The translations under genes were made by a program, and so were the position numbers. A DNA stretch of 64,000 nt from Mixta sp. Marseille-Q2659 (GTDB lineage Bacteria; Pseudomonadota; Gammaproteobacteria; Enterobacterales; Enterobacteriaceae): NCBI RefSeq assembly GCF_940807255.1, contig NZ_CALNWY010000019.1:1-64000 (forward strand), in the 5' to 3' direction. This document shows positions 31,535 through 42,176 of the stretch, in pieces (within the stretch, counting starts at the first letter, position 1; each line of letters starts with the position of its first letter). The notes beneath the pieces were generated by a model, which saw only the letters and a list, made by a program, of their open reading frames with translations, did no database searches and was not told the origin of the DNA.

Positions 31535-33497
31535 ATGCAGCTCGAACGGTTACGCTTCCCGATTAAACTGACGTTCGCCATTCTGACGGCGCTATTAATC
31601 GGCTTTCATTTTAATCTGGAAACGCCGCGCTGGGCGGTGATGACCGCCGGGATTGTAGCGGGCGGCACCGCTTTTGCCGCTGGCGGCTCCTTACTCCGGC
31701 GCGCTGCGTCATCGCGGTATATTGCGTATTATCGGGACTTTCCTTGGCTGCCTGGCGGCGCTGGTGATTATGATCGCCACCATCCGCGCGCCGGTGGTGA
31801 TGATGCTGCTCTGCTGTATCTGGGCGGGCGTTTGCGTCTGGCTCTCATCGCTGATCCGCGTCGAAAACTCCTACGCGCTGGGGCTGGCTGGCTATACCGC
31901 GTTGATTATTGTCATCAGCGTCGATCTCTCTGCGGAAACACCAATGCTGGCACCGCAGTTTGCCGTCGAGCGCTGCAGCGAGATTGTGATTGGTATTGTC
32001 TCAGCAATTCTGGCGGATATGGTTTTTTCGCCGCGCTCAATTAAAAAAGTCATTGATAAAGAGATCGAGACGCTGCTGCTTGAGCAGTATCGCCTGCTGC
32101 AACTCTGCGTAGCGCATGGCGATAAAGAGGAGGTGGATAAGGCCTGGAGCAACCTGGTACGCCGCACCACCACGCTTAACGGGATGCGCAACCAGCTGAA
32201 CATGGAATCCTCACGCTGGCAGCGCGCCAATCGTCGCCTGAAAGGGATCCATATGCTTTCGCTGACGTTAATTACCCAGGCGGCAGAAACCTTTCTGATC
32301 CAAAACTCCCGGCCGGAATATATTCCACCGCAGTATCGTGTACTACTGGAAAAGAATGCCGATAGCCTCAGCGATCTGCACAAGCACCTGAAGAACCTGC
32401 GACGCGTGGTCAGCGCTTCCGGCAGTAAAAGCACGCCGATTACGCTGGTCAGCTGGATTGGCGCCGCCACGCAATATCTGATGCTGTTAAAAGGCGTGCA
32501 AACGAACAGCAGCATTAGTCAGCAGGAGGAAGCGCTGCTGAGCAAAGAGGTGGAAGTGGTGCGCGCGCGATCGGCGGAAACCCATCACGCAATGATTAAC
32601 GGCATCCGTACTTTTGTGGCAACGGCGCTGGGCACGCTGTTCTGGTTGTATAGCGGCTGGACCTCCGGCAGCGGCTGTATGCTGATGCTGGCGGTGATTA
32701 CCGCGTTGGCAATGCGCGCGCCCAATCCGCTAATGATGGCGAAAGACTTTCTCTACGGTATGACGGTGGCGATTCCGCTTGGCGCGCTCTACTTTATGGT
32801 GATCATGCCCGCCACGCAGCAAAGCATGCTGCTGCTCTGTATTGCGATAGGTACGCTGGCATTTGTGGCCGGTATCTTTATTCAACGGCGGCAGATAGGC
32901 ACGCTGGGCGCCTTTGTCGGTACGCTTAACATACTGGTGTTGGATAATCCGATGTCCTTTTCGGTGGATGCGTTTTTGGATAACGCGTTGGGTCAGGTTA
33001 TTGGCTGTTTCGTGGCGCTGATGGTGATTCTGATTATTCGCGATAATTCACGGGCGCGTACCGGTCGCACGTTGCTGAACCGCTTTATGTATGCGGCGGT
33101 ATCGGCCCTGACGACCAATCAGGCGCGCCGTAAGGAAAATCATCTGCCCGCGCTCTATCAGCAGCTGTTCTTACTGCTGAATCTGTTTCCCGGCGACATT
33201 GATAAATATCGCCTGGCGCTGACGCTGATTATCGGACACCAGCGCTTACGTAATGCGGAGATCCCGGTAAATGCCGATCTGTCAGCGTTTCATAAGCAGC
33301 TGCGCTATACCGCAGATCGGGTTATCGCCTCGCGCAGCGACGAGAAGCGCCGCTATTACTATCAAAAGCTGCTGCGTGAGTTTGATACCTATCAGGAAAA
33401 GCTGCACCAGTATCAGGCGCCGCTGAGTGTGACCGAGCCGGTGCAACGCCTGGCCGATATGCTAAAAAAATATCAGAACACGCTGATCAATATCTGA
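31535..33497 (+). pseudogene. aaeB: Aromatic carboxylic acid efflux pump AaeB, frameshifted
   Basis: The first 50 or so codons encode the AaeB start ([20 protein letters not shown]...[15 protein letters not shown]). At 31685-31691 the frame shifts: after GGC-GGC a single T precedes CCT-TAC, where a whole codon is expected (E. coli has GG-E-PYSG). From [18 protein letters not shown] onward the rest of the protein runs in another frame to 33497. The net change is two bases missing (or one extra). Restored length is about 654 aa (E. coli 655). The body has two membrane blocks and a cytoplasmic domain of the FUSC/DUF type. A TTG inside the second frame could only give an N-terminally truncated product. 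The start codon is ATG 31535 (a GTG precedes it). Confidence 0.88.
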
Positions 33498-33504
33498 TCC
33501 TGCT

Positions 33505-33532
33505 ACCGGCGCCATCCAGGCGCCGGTTTTTT
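33505..33532 (+). terminator. Terminator of aaeXAB
   Basis: An 8-bp stem CCGGCGCC / GGCGCCGG with a 5-base loop is followed by six T, eight bases after the aaeB stop codon. Confidence 0.92.
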
Positions 33533-33575
33533 ATGATTTCCTCTTTTACTCCTGTACTGCGGCCAAAGGCTGCTT

Positions 33576-33599
33576 TTTTGCCAACTATACTTGGCAAAA
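33576..33599. promoter_or_regulatory. Inverted repeat over the promoter of the semialdehyde dehydrogenase gene
   Basis: TTTTGCCAA-N6-TTGGCAAAA is a perfect 9-bp inverted repeat centred 38 bp before the ATG. A -10-like TATACT (33586-33591) lies inside it, and a third half-site TGGCAA follows at 33606. This is the layout of a repressor operator. The cognate regulator is not encoded next to it. Confidence 0.55.
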
Positions 33600-33625
33600 C
33601 AGGATGGCAATAACAGGAGCGAAAC

Positions 33626-35077
33626 ATGGCGCAGTCCCTGCAGGATCACGAACTTTTTCAAACCGGCTGTTTCATCAACGGCCAGTGGCAAACCCTGAGC
33701 GAAACCTTTGACGTGCTGAATCCGGCGACCGGAGAAATCATCGCGCGCGTGGCGAAGGGCGGCAAAAAAGAGACCGAACAGGCGATCGCCGCCGCCGAAC
33801 AAGCCTTCCCTGCCTGGCGCGCTCTGACGGCAAAGCAGCGTTCGGAAATTCTCTATCGTTGGTATCAACTGATTATCGAACATAAAAGCTGGCTGGGACA
33901 GCTGATGACGGCCGAGCAGGGCAAGCCGCTGAAAGAGGCGGAAGGCGAAGTGGAATATGCCGCCAGCTTTATTCAGTGGTTTGCTGAACAGGCCAAACGC
34001 GCGAACGGCGAAATTATTCCACCGACGAAAAGCGGCGCGCGAATTCTGGCGACGCGTGAGCCCGTCGGTGTGGTTGCTGCCATTACGCCATGGAATTTTC
34101 CAATGGCGATGTTAACGCGCAAGCTGGGGCCGGCGCTGGCTGCAGGCTGTACCGGCATCATTAAGCCAGCCAATAACACGCCGCTGTCTGCCTTTGCGCT
34201 GTTAGCGCTGGCGCAAAAAGCGGGGATTCCCGATGGCGTCCTTAACGGCGTGGCGGGTGATACGCACGCCATCAGCGATGCCATTATGGCCAGTGGTGCG
34301 GTGCGCAAAATCTCCTTTACCGGATCCACCGCCGTCGGCAAAACGCTGATGCGTAACGCCGCAGAAACGATGAAAAAGATCTCTATGGAGCTGGGCGGCA
34401 ACGCACCTTACATCGTGTTCGACGATGCGGATATTGATGCGGCAGTGAAAGGCGCGATTGCCAATAAATTTCGTAACACCGGACAGGTTTGCGTTAGCGT
34501 CAACCGCTTCTTTATTCAGGATGGAATTTACGATCGTTTCGTCAGCCAGCTGGCGGAAGAGGTAAACAAGCTCAAAACCGGCAACGGCATGGATGAAGGC
34601 GTGGTGGTCGGCCCGTTAATTAATCAGGCTGCCGTGGAGAAAGTGGAAGAGCATGTGAAAGATGCACAGGCGAAAGGCGGACGTATCGTCGCTGGCGGTG
34701 CGCGCCATGAACTGGGCGGCAATTTCTGGCAGCCTACGGTGATTGCCGATGCCAGCGAAGAGATGAAGCTGGCGCATGAAGAGACTTTTGGCCCGGTAGC
34801 GGCCTGTTTTCGCTTTACCGATGAAGAGGAAGTTATTCGGCGGGCGAATGCCACCGAATACGGTCTGGCTGCCTATTTCTATACGCAAAATCTTCAGCGG
34901 GTGTTTCGCGTCTCTTCCGCGCTGGAGAGCGGCATGATTGGTATTAACGAATGTGCGGTCTCTACCGAGGTAGCCCCGTTTGGCGGTGTTAAGGAATCTG
35001 GGTTGGGACGCGAAGGATCGGTACTGGGAATGGAAGAGTATCTGGAAGTAAAAACTTTACATATTGGTAGCCTGTAG
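33626..35077 (+). CDS. gabD: NAD(P)-dependent succinate-semialdehyde dehydrogenase
   Basis: 483 aa aldehyde dehydrogenase of the GabD clade. ITPWNFPMAMLTRKLGPALAAG, the glutamate motif MELGGNAPYIVFDDAD and the catalytic Cys in FRNTGQVCVSVNRF are all present. It oxidises succinate semialdehyde to succinate in GABA and related catabolism. No gabT or gabP lies nearby, and the gene sits between aaeB and yhcO, which are neighbours in E. coli. It may be a paralogue of a main gabD elsewhere, so the symbol is tentative and the substrate could be another semialdehyde. AGGAG precedes the ATG. Confidence 0.85.
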   Translation: MAQSLQDHELFQTGCFINGQWQTLSETFDVLNPATGEIIARVAKGGKKETEQAIAAAEQAFPAWRALTAKQRSEILYRWYQLIIEHKSWLGQLMTAEQGKPLKEAEGEVEYAASFIQWFAEQAKRANGEIIPPTKSGARILATREPVGVVAAITPWNFPMAMLTRKLGPALAAGCTGIIKPANNTPLSAFALLALAQKAGIPDGVLNGVAGDTHAISDAIMASGAVRKISFTGSTAVGKTLMRNAAETMKKISMELGGNAPYIVFDDADIDAAVKGAIANKFRNTGQVCVSVNRFFIQDGIYDRFVSQLAEEVNKLKTGNGMDEGVVVGPLINQAAVEKVEEHVKDAQAKGGRIVAGGARHELGGNFWQPTVIADASEEMKLAHEETFGPVAACFRFTDEEEVIRRANATEYGLAAYFYTQNLQRVFRVSSALESGMIGINECAVSTEVAPFGGVKESGLGREGSVLGMEEYLEVKTLHIGSL

Positions 35078-35081
35078 CAAA

Positions 35082-35106
35082 TTGGGCGCGTCCGCGCCCG
35101 ATTTTC
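35082..35106 (+). terminator. Weak terminator after the dehydrogenase gene
   Basis: GGGCGC / GCGCCC stem with a 4-base loop followed by GATTTTC. The short U-tract suggests only partial termination before yhcO. Confidence 0.55.
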
Positions 35107-35124
35107 TGGTAAGGAGCAACCGGC

Positions 35125-35394
35125 ATGAAGAAAGAGCGTTTTGATTTTAATGAGATTGTTGACCAGGCGCACTTTTACCGGCAGTTCAGCGAACGCTTTG
35201 CCCTGGCGGATCGTTTAGTGGTTGATCTCGATTCGTTGTGGGACGCCGTTACCGGCTCTGTGATCCCACTGCCGGTAGAGATTGAGTTCGTGCATTTAGG
35301 CGCTGGACAAAAGCGTCGTTATGGCGCGCTGATACTGCTTTTTGACGAAGCGGAAGAGGAGCTGGAAGGGCAGCTCCGCTTTAATATTCGTTAG
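35125..35394 (+). CDS. yhcO: Barstar-family protein YhcO
   Basis: 89 aa, close to E. coli YhcO (90 aa): [26 protein letters not shown] and the acidic tail [19 protein letters not shown]. Barstar-fold proteins inhibit barnase-type ribonucleases, but no barnase-like gene is present here and the cellular target of YhcO is unknown. Adjacent to the convergent yhcN-type genes, as in E. coli. Confidence 0.93.
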   Translation: MKKERFDFNEIVDQAHFYRQFSERFALADRLVVDLDSLWDAVTGSVIPLPVEIEFVHLGAGQKRRYGALILLFDEAEEELEGQLRFNIR

Positions 35395-35404
35395 CAGCAG
35401 CCCA

Positions 35405-35432
35405 TAAAAAAGGCCCCGACGAGCAGGGCCAA
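35405..35432 (-). terminator. Terminator of the yhcN-type array
   Basis: On the minus strand GGCCC / GGGCC stem with a 9-base loop followed by a six-U run, 28 bases after the last yhcN-type stop codon. It also lies just after the convergent yhcO. Confidence 0.8.
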
Positions 35433-35459
35433 AGGGTTCGTCAAGCAGTTGACGAGGAA

Positions 35460-35723
35460 TTACTTGTAGAGTTCTGCCGTAGCATGCCAGCTGTCACCGC
35501 TGCGCGCTTCGATGACGCGATAAGCGCGGGCACCTTGCGCATCCGCTTTTTCAGAAAGCTGCGCACGATAATCCATGGGAGAGCCGCCAGTCCCGCTCAC
35601 GGTGATGATTCCCGCAGGCTGCAAATTCTGCGCCTCTTGCCGGGTAATCTGTTCAGCAGCGGTTGCGCCGAACGTTACCAGCGATAACAGGCCAAGAGCT
35701 TTAATAGCCGTTTTAATTCTCAT
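35460..35723 (-). CDS. yhcN: YhcN/BhsA-type (DUF1471) periplasmic stress protein, copy 3
   Basis: 87 aa. Signal peptide MRIKTAIKALGLLSLVTFGATA, then the DUF1471 pattern LQPAGIITVSGTGGSPMDYRAQLSEKADAQGARAYRVIEA and the ending HATAELYK. E. coli YhcN is 87 aa and linked to acid and peroxide stress. One of three tandem paralogues, all minus strand; a 64-bp gap separates it from the middle copy. Which copy is the orthologue of yhcN cannot be decided by reading alone. Confidence 0.88.
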   Translation of the reverse strand: MRIKTAIKALGLLSLVTFGATAAEQITRQEAQNLQPAGIITVSGTGGSPMDYRAQLSEKADAQGARAYRVIEARSGDSWHATAELYK

Positions 35724-35787
35724 TGTTCATCTCCTCCTGTGATCAACAACCTGCGGTTTACAACATCAAGACCGGGTTTTTGGGCAA

Positions 35788-36057
35788 TTATTTATAAATT
35801 TCAGCGGTCGCGTGATAGTTACCGTTGGCATAGGCCTCAATCACACGGTAGGACGACGCGCCTTCTTTATCCGCTTTTTGCGACAGATGCTGACGAATAG
35901 CGGTAGGGCTGGCATCGATACCGCTAACGGAGATCGTACCTATAGGTTGCAGGTTCTGGCTGACGACATCTTGTTGTGTGACCAGATCCGCGGCGGCTGC
36001 GCCGAATGAAAGGACGGAAGCCAGGCCTAAAGCAGCAAAGGTATAAGTGGTTTTCAT
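35788..36057 (-). CDS. YhcN/BhsA-type (DUF1471) periplasmic stress protein, copy 2
   Basis: 89 aa with signal peptide MKTTYTFAALGLASVLSFGAAA and the core LQPIGTISVSGIDASPTAIRQHLSQKADKEGASSYRVIEAYANG, ending HATAEIYK. It is the most divergent of the three copies (NGNYHATAEIYK in place of GDSWHATAELYK) and nearer to BhsA-like members by eye. Function unknown; family members respond to stress and affect the cell surface and biofilm. Confidence 0.86.
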   Translation of the reverse strand: MKTTYTFAALGLASVLSFGAAAADLVTQQDVVSQNLQPIGTISVSGIDASPTAIRQHLSQKADKEGASSYRVIEAYANGNYHATAEIYK

Positions 36058-36157
36058 GGTTTACTCCTGAATATCTCTGATTACGGCAGCCGGTATGGCT
36101 TGATAGCGATTGTTATTTCTGAAGCTGCCTGAACGTATGGTTGTTAAAAACGAGTGC

Positions 36158-36421
36158 TTATTTATACAGCTCAGCGGTAACGTGCCAGTTATCGTTATTA
36201 CGTGCTTCGATAATGCGATAGGCGCTGGCACCCTGTCGGTCCGCTTTTTCCCGTAACGCCTGATGTATATCCATCGGCGCACCTGCTACACCGCTGAGGC
36301 TTACTGTGCCGACCGGCTGCAGATTTTTCGCCTGTTCAGCATTGACAGATTCTGCGGCGAAAGCACCAAATGAAAGTGCAGATAGCAGGCCAGCGGCTGC
36401 GATAGTAGTTTTAATGTTCAT
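36158..36421 (-). CDS. yhcN: YhcN/BhsA-type (DUF1471) periplasmic stress protein, copy 1
   Basis: 87 aa, signal peptide MNIKTTIAAAGLLSALSFGAFA, and a core (LQPVGTVSLSGVAGAPMDIHQALREKADRQGASAYRIIEA) closest by eye to E. coli YhcN. First gene in the array; GAGGAA lies eight bases upstream of its ATG. A TATACT -10-like box (36484-36489) and a CRP-like palindrome lie just upstream. Confidence 0.88.
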   Translation of the reverse strand: MNIKTTIAAAGLLSALSFGAFAAESVNAEQAKNLQPVGTVSLSGVAGAPMDIHQALREKADRQGASAYRIIEARNNDNWHVTAELYK

Positions 36422-36458
36422 TGATCTGTTCCTCGTCTTCTGTTTTTGTCTTTATTTG

Positions 36459-36480
36459 CTCTGTGATCCGCATCACGAAA
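36459..36480. promoter_or_regulatory. CRP-like palindrome upstream of the yhcN array
   Basis: TGTGATCCGCATCACG fits TGTGA-N6-TCACA at nine of ten positions. If TATACT at 36484-36489 (minus strand) is the -10 box, the palindrome would lie around +8, a repressing position. Another regulator of the family could use the same GTGAT/ATCAC symmetry. Confidence 0.55.
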
Positions 36481-36958
36481 ACAAGTATAGATCTAATAAC
36501 GCATGAAATTAATATTCTGCTAATAATGATTTGTTGTGACACTTTAGCGATTTAGCGCTTTTTTATATCGAAAAGTTATAAAAAATGAGTGTTTTTCGAT
36601 CAATTAGCGTTAAATTTACTTAAAAACAGTAACATAAGTGGCTTTATCTATTTGTGCTTTGCTTTGCAGTCGATCACTCTGTTGAGTTTTAAAAACTAGC
36701 CAGATGCACTAAATATGCCGTCTAAAGGCAGCACAAAATGCGAATTGTGTGGTAAGGATAGCAATAGGTGAGTAGAAGCTTATTCCTTTTGGCAATACTT
36801 ACGCGGCGCTGGCTTTGGGCCGATTAGGTAAAGACAGGCGTAAAGGTGGAGCGAAGAATAAGAATAAATAGAGGCAGCACCACGCGAACAGAGGCGTAGC
36901 GGAGAAGCAGTTGAATTACCAAAACGGTTAAGGAGACTGTTTTCTGAGAGGGGTATGA
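36481..36958. other. Intergenic region between yhcN array and argR
   Basis: About 480 bp without a confident gene. The left 230 bp is AT-rich. The right half (36715-36930) has coding-like stretches on the plus strand broken by stops and frame changes (see findings). No known RNA gene is recognised. Confidence 0.5.
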
Positions 36959-36996
36959 AGAAAAAAGATCACCGGCGGCTGTACCAATGATCTTTC
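36959..36996 (-). terminator. Terminator of argR
   Basis: An 8-bp stem AAAGATCA / TGATCTTT with a longer, partly paired loop is followed on the minus strand by six U. It begins five bases after the argR stop codon. Confidence 0.85.
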
Positions 36997-37000
36997 TCTT

Positions 37001-37474
<474 letters not shown>

Positions 37475-37516
37475 CTACCGATAATATAAAAATGCTGTGA
37501 AGCCCGGCCAGCAGGC

Positions 37517-37554
37517 GATACATTATTATGCAATTATATGAATGTTTATGCAAA
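37517..37554. promoter_or_regulatory. Pair of ARG boxes upstream of argR
   Basis: The proximal-to-mdh box TGAATGTTTATGCA (37539-37552) matches the TGAAT-N4-ATTCA core at nine of ten positions. A weaker box (TACATTATTATGCA, 37519-37532) precedes it with the two 18-bp boxes 2 bp apart. I recall that 2-bp spacing is peculiar to the E. coli argR operator. They should mediate autoregulation. The remainder of the 444-bp argR-mdh region holds mdh promoter DNA that I cannot resolve. Confidence 0.7.
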
Positions 37555-37864
37555 CAGGTTGCGGGGCGTTAACGCTTTACTTCCCGATGGGCGCGCATTT
37601 TACCAGACTTTCAACACAGAGAAAATTTTCCCCCGACGCATAGCTATGGCAGACGAAGTGAACGAATTGTTATAAAATTGATGTTGTTCTGCTAAGCGCG
37701 AACGGTGTAAGGTACTGCTGGTTAAACTGTCTGCATCTGGTTACGGTCAGCTTTCAGCCTGTACGTAATGCTGTCATTCTCACCCGTTTTGCATCCTGTT
37801 TGTGCCTTACTACGCAAAACGATGACAACGTCCTCGCTATTACTTCTCAGGCCGTCCAGCATAG

Positions 37865-38851
<987 letters not shown>

Positions 38852-38865
38852 ATCTGCAAATTAAC

Positions 38866-38893
38866 AAAAGGGAGCCTGCGGGCTCCCTTTTTT
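38866..38893 (+). terminator. Terminator of mdh
   Basis: GGGAGCC / GGCTCCC stem with a 4-base loop followed by six T, flanked by an A-run on the left, 19 bases after the stop codon. Confidence 0.93.
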
Positions 38894-38966
38894 GTCTGCA
38901 TCAGAAAGAAATTTCGGGTTCCTGTTTGTTGGTATCGGAAAGAAGCCCTTCGTCTCTTTTTGAATA

Positions 38967-40025
38967 TCAGGACTGCGCCGGATATTCCTGAATGGTGACT
39001 TTCAGCGTTAACTTCTTATCGTTACGGATCACCTGCACATCAATCACCGAACCCGGCCGTATCTCGGCAACCTGATCCATTGTTTCCTGCGCCGATACAG
39101 CGGGCTTGCCGTTAACGCTGGTAATCAAATCGTTCGCCTGGATACCCGCTTTAGCGGCCGGGCCATCGGGCGCAACATTATTAACCACAATGCCCTGGAT
39201 GCGATCGATTCCGGCATTTTGCCCATGCAGCGGCGGAACTTCACGGCCGGTGATGCCGATATAGCCACGGATTACCCGCCCGTCACGAATCAGCTTATCC
39301 ATGATTTTTGTCGCCAGCGCGGTCGGTATAGCGAAACCGATACCTTCCGGCGTTTCACCGTCATTACTTTTGTCAAAAGAGAGCGTGTTGATACCCATCA
39401 GTTCGCCGAGCGAGTTAATGAGCGCGCCACCCGAATTGCCGCGGTTAATCGACGCATCGGTTTGCAGGAAGTTTTGTCGTCCTGACGGGCTTAAACCCAC
39501 ACGTCCGGTTGCGCTGATAATCCCCTGCGTTACCGTTTGTCCAAGGTTATAAGGATTACCGATAGCCATCACGATATCGCCTACGTGAGCGACCCGTTCG
39601 CGGTTGATAGGAATGACCGGCAGATTAGCCGCGGTAATCTTCAGAACCGCCAAATCGGTGAGGCTATCCGAACCGACCAGCATCGCTTCAAAAAAGCGCC
39701 CATCCTGCAGAGCAACGATAATCTGATCGGCACCATTAATTACGTGGCGATTGGTCAGAATATAACCTTTGCTGTTCATGATCACACCGGAGCCGAGCGT
39801 GGTGATGCCTCGCCCGTTACTGCTTGACGCGCTACGGTTATAGACGTTTACCACGGCCGGAACGGCGCGGCGCACACCCTGATTAAAACTGAACGGCGCT
39901 TGATCGGCACTGTTTTCAGGCACAGAAAGCAGATTGTTGCCGATACGTAACGCAGGCATAACCGCCAGTAGAATACCTGCGACGATCAGCCCCAGAACTA
40001 CCGAGCGCAAGAGTTTAAGAAACAT
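38967..40025 (-). CDS. degS: Outer membrane stress sensor protease DegS
   Basis: 352 aa. One N-terminal membrane helix (LLRSVVLGLIVAGILLAVMPAL), a trypsin-like domain with catalytic His in TNRHVING, Asp in SLTDLAVL and Ser in RGNSGGALIN, and one PDZ domain. Its PDZ binds C-termini of misfolded porins and unlocks cleavage of RseA, releasing sigma E. It follows degQ on the same strand, separated by a hairpin. Confidence 0.97.
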   Translation of the reverse strand: MFLKLLRSVVLGLIVAGILLAVMPALRIGNNLLSVPENSADQAPFSFNQGVRRAVPAVVNVYNRSASSSNGRGITTLGSGVIMNSKGYILTNRHVINGADQIIVALQDGRFFEAMLVGSDSLTDLAVLKITAANLPVIPINRERVAHVGDIVMAIGNPYNLGQTVTQGIISATGRVGLSPSGRQNFLQTDASINRGNSGGALINSLGELMGINTLSFDKSNDGETPEGIGFAIPTALATKIMDKLIRDGRVIRGYIGITGREVPPLHGQNAGIDRIQGIVVNNVAPDGPAAKAGIQANDLITSVNGKPAVSAQETMDQVAEIRPGSVIDVQVIRNDKKLTLKVTIQEYPAQS

Positions 40026-40074
40026 GATGTTAAGCTATACCGGAAAATAACTGGGGCAGAATATCATGAGTTAA

Positions 40075-40100
40075 GCGGACACACACGGGCTTGTGTCCGC
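40075..40100 (-). terminator. Hairpin between degQ and degS
   Basis: Perfect 9-bp stem GCGGACACA / TGTGTCCGC with an 8-base loop, 19 bases after the degQ stop. The following minus-strand bases TTAACTC are only weakly U-rich, so it may give partial termination or protect the degQ 3' end. Confidence 0.55.
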
Positions 40101-40118
40101 AACTTGATACCGTTCTTT

Positions 40119-41489
<1,371 letters not shown>

Positions 41490-41600
41490 CGTTACGACGC
41501 TCTCGCTGCTCAACAGGGGGAAAAGATAGAGTTGCGTGCCAAATAAAGGTGGCCGGCCTGATAAATCATTGAGGAAAAGGGCGCTGGCGCGCCCTGTTAA

Positions 41601-42002
41601 TCAGTCGCGTGGCGTACGCTCGCTACGCAGCAGACCGGAAGCATTTTCCGAATAATCGCGCGGCATTTGTACCGGCGCCTGATCGTTATCCGCTTCCGCT
41701 TCAGTCAGCTGGTAAGCGAACGGGTTTTTCTCGCCTGGCAGATTGGGTAACAGATCGTTAGATCCTTTCGCCATATGCTGATAGAGCTGGCGATAATCAC
41801 GCGCCATGTTGTCCAGCAGCTCAGCGCTATGGGCAAAGTGGTTGGTTAACTCTTCGCGATAATCCGCCAGCTCCGCTTTGGATTTCTCCAGCTCATACTG
41901 CAGGCTGCGCTGCTCGCGCAATTTTTTATTACCAAAACGCATGGCGACGGCGCCGATAATAATGCCAATGACTAAACCAATTAGCCCGTATTCCCAGGTC
42001 AT
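41601..42002 (-). CDS. zapG: Z-ring associated protein ZapG (DUF1043, YhcB)
   Basis: 133 aa. One N-terminal membrane helix (YGLIGLVIGIIIGAVAMRFG) followed by a long coiled coil and a disordered C-terminus. In E. coli YhcB/ZapG links cell division, envelope growth and phospholipid balance. The start at 42002 (MTWEYGLIG) matches the family; the frame extends 16 codons upstream. Divergent from zapE. Confidence 0.94.
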   Translation of the reverse strand: MTWEYGLIGLVIGIIIGAVAMRFGNKKLREQRSLQYELEKSKAELADYREELTNHFAHSAELLDNMARDYRQLYQHMAKGSNDLLPNLPGEKNPFAYQLTEAEADNDQAPVQMPRDYSENASGLLRSERTPRD

Positions 42003-42176
42003 AATGACTCCCGTATTGTCCTCGTTGTTCCGTAGGGCGTTCCACTTCAATAATAGCCACTATAACCGTTAATCTTATGGAAGTGGAATCCTGCGGCAGC
42101 ATCGCTTAGTGTAGAACGAACTTTTTTTCGGCAAACAGAGAGTTGCCTGACATTTTTTAGGAAAGCAGGATTAACA

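Noticed and set aside
36950-36989. 11-codon frame MKKKDHRRLYQ after GAGAGGGG
   Set aside because: It overlaps the argR terminator and is too short to support without translation data.
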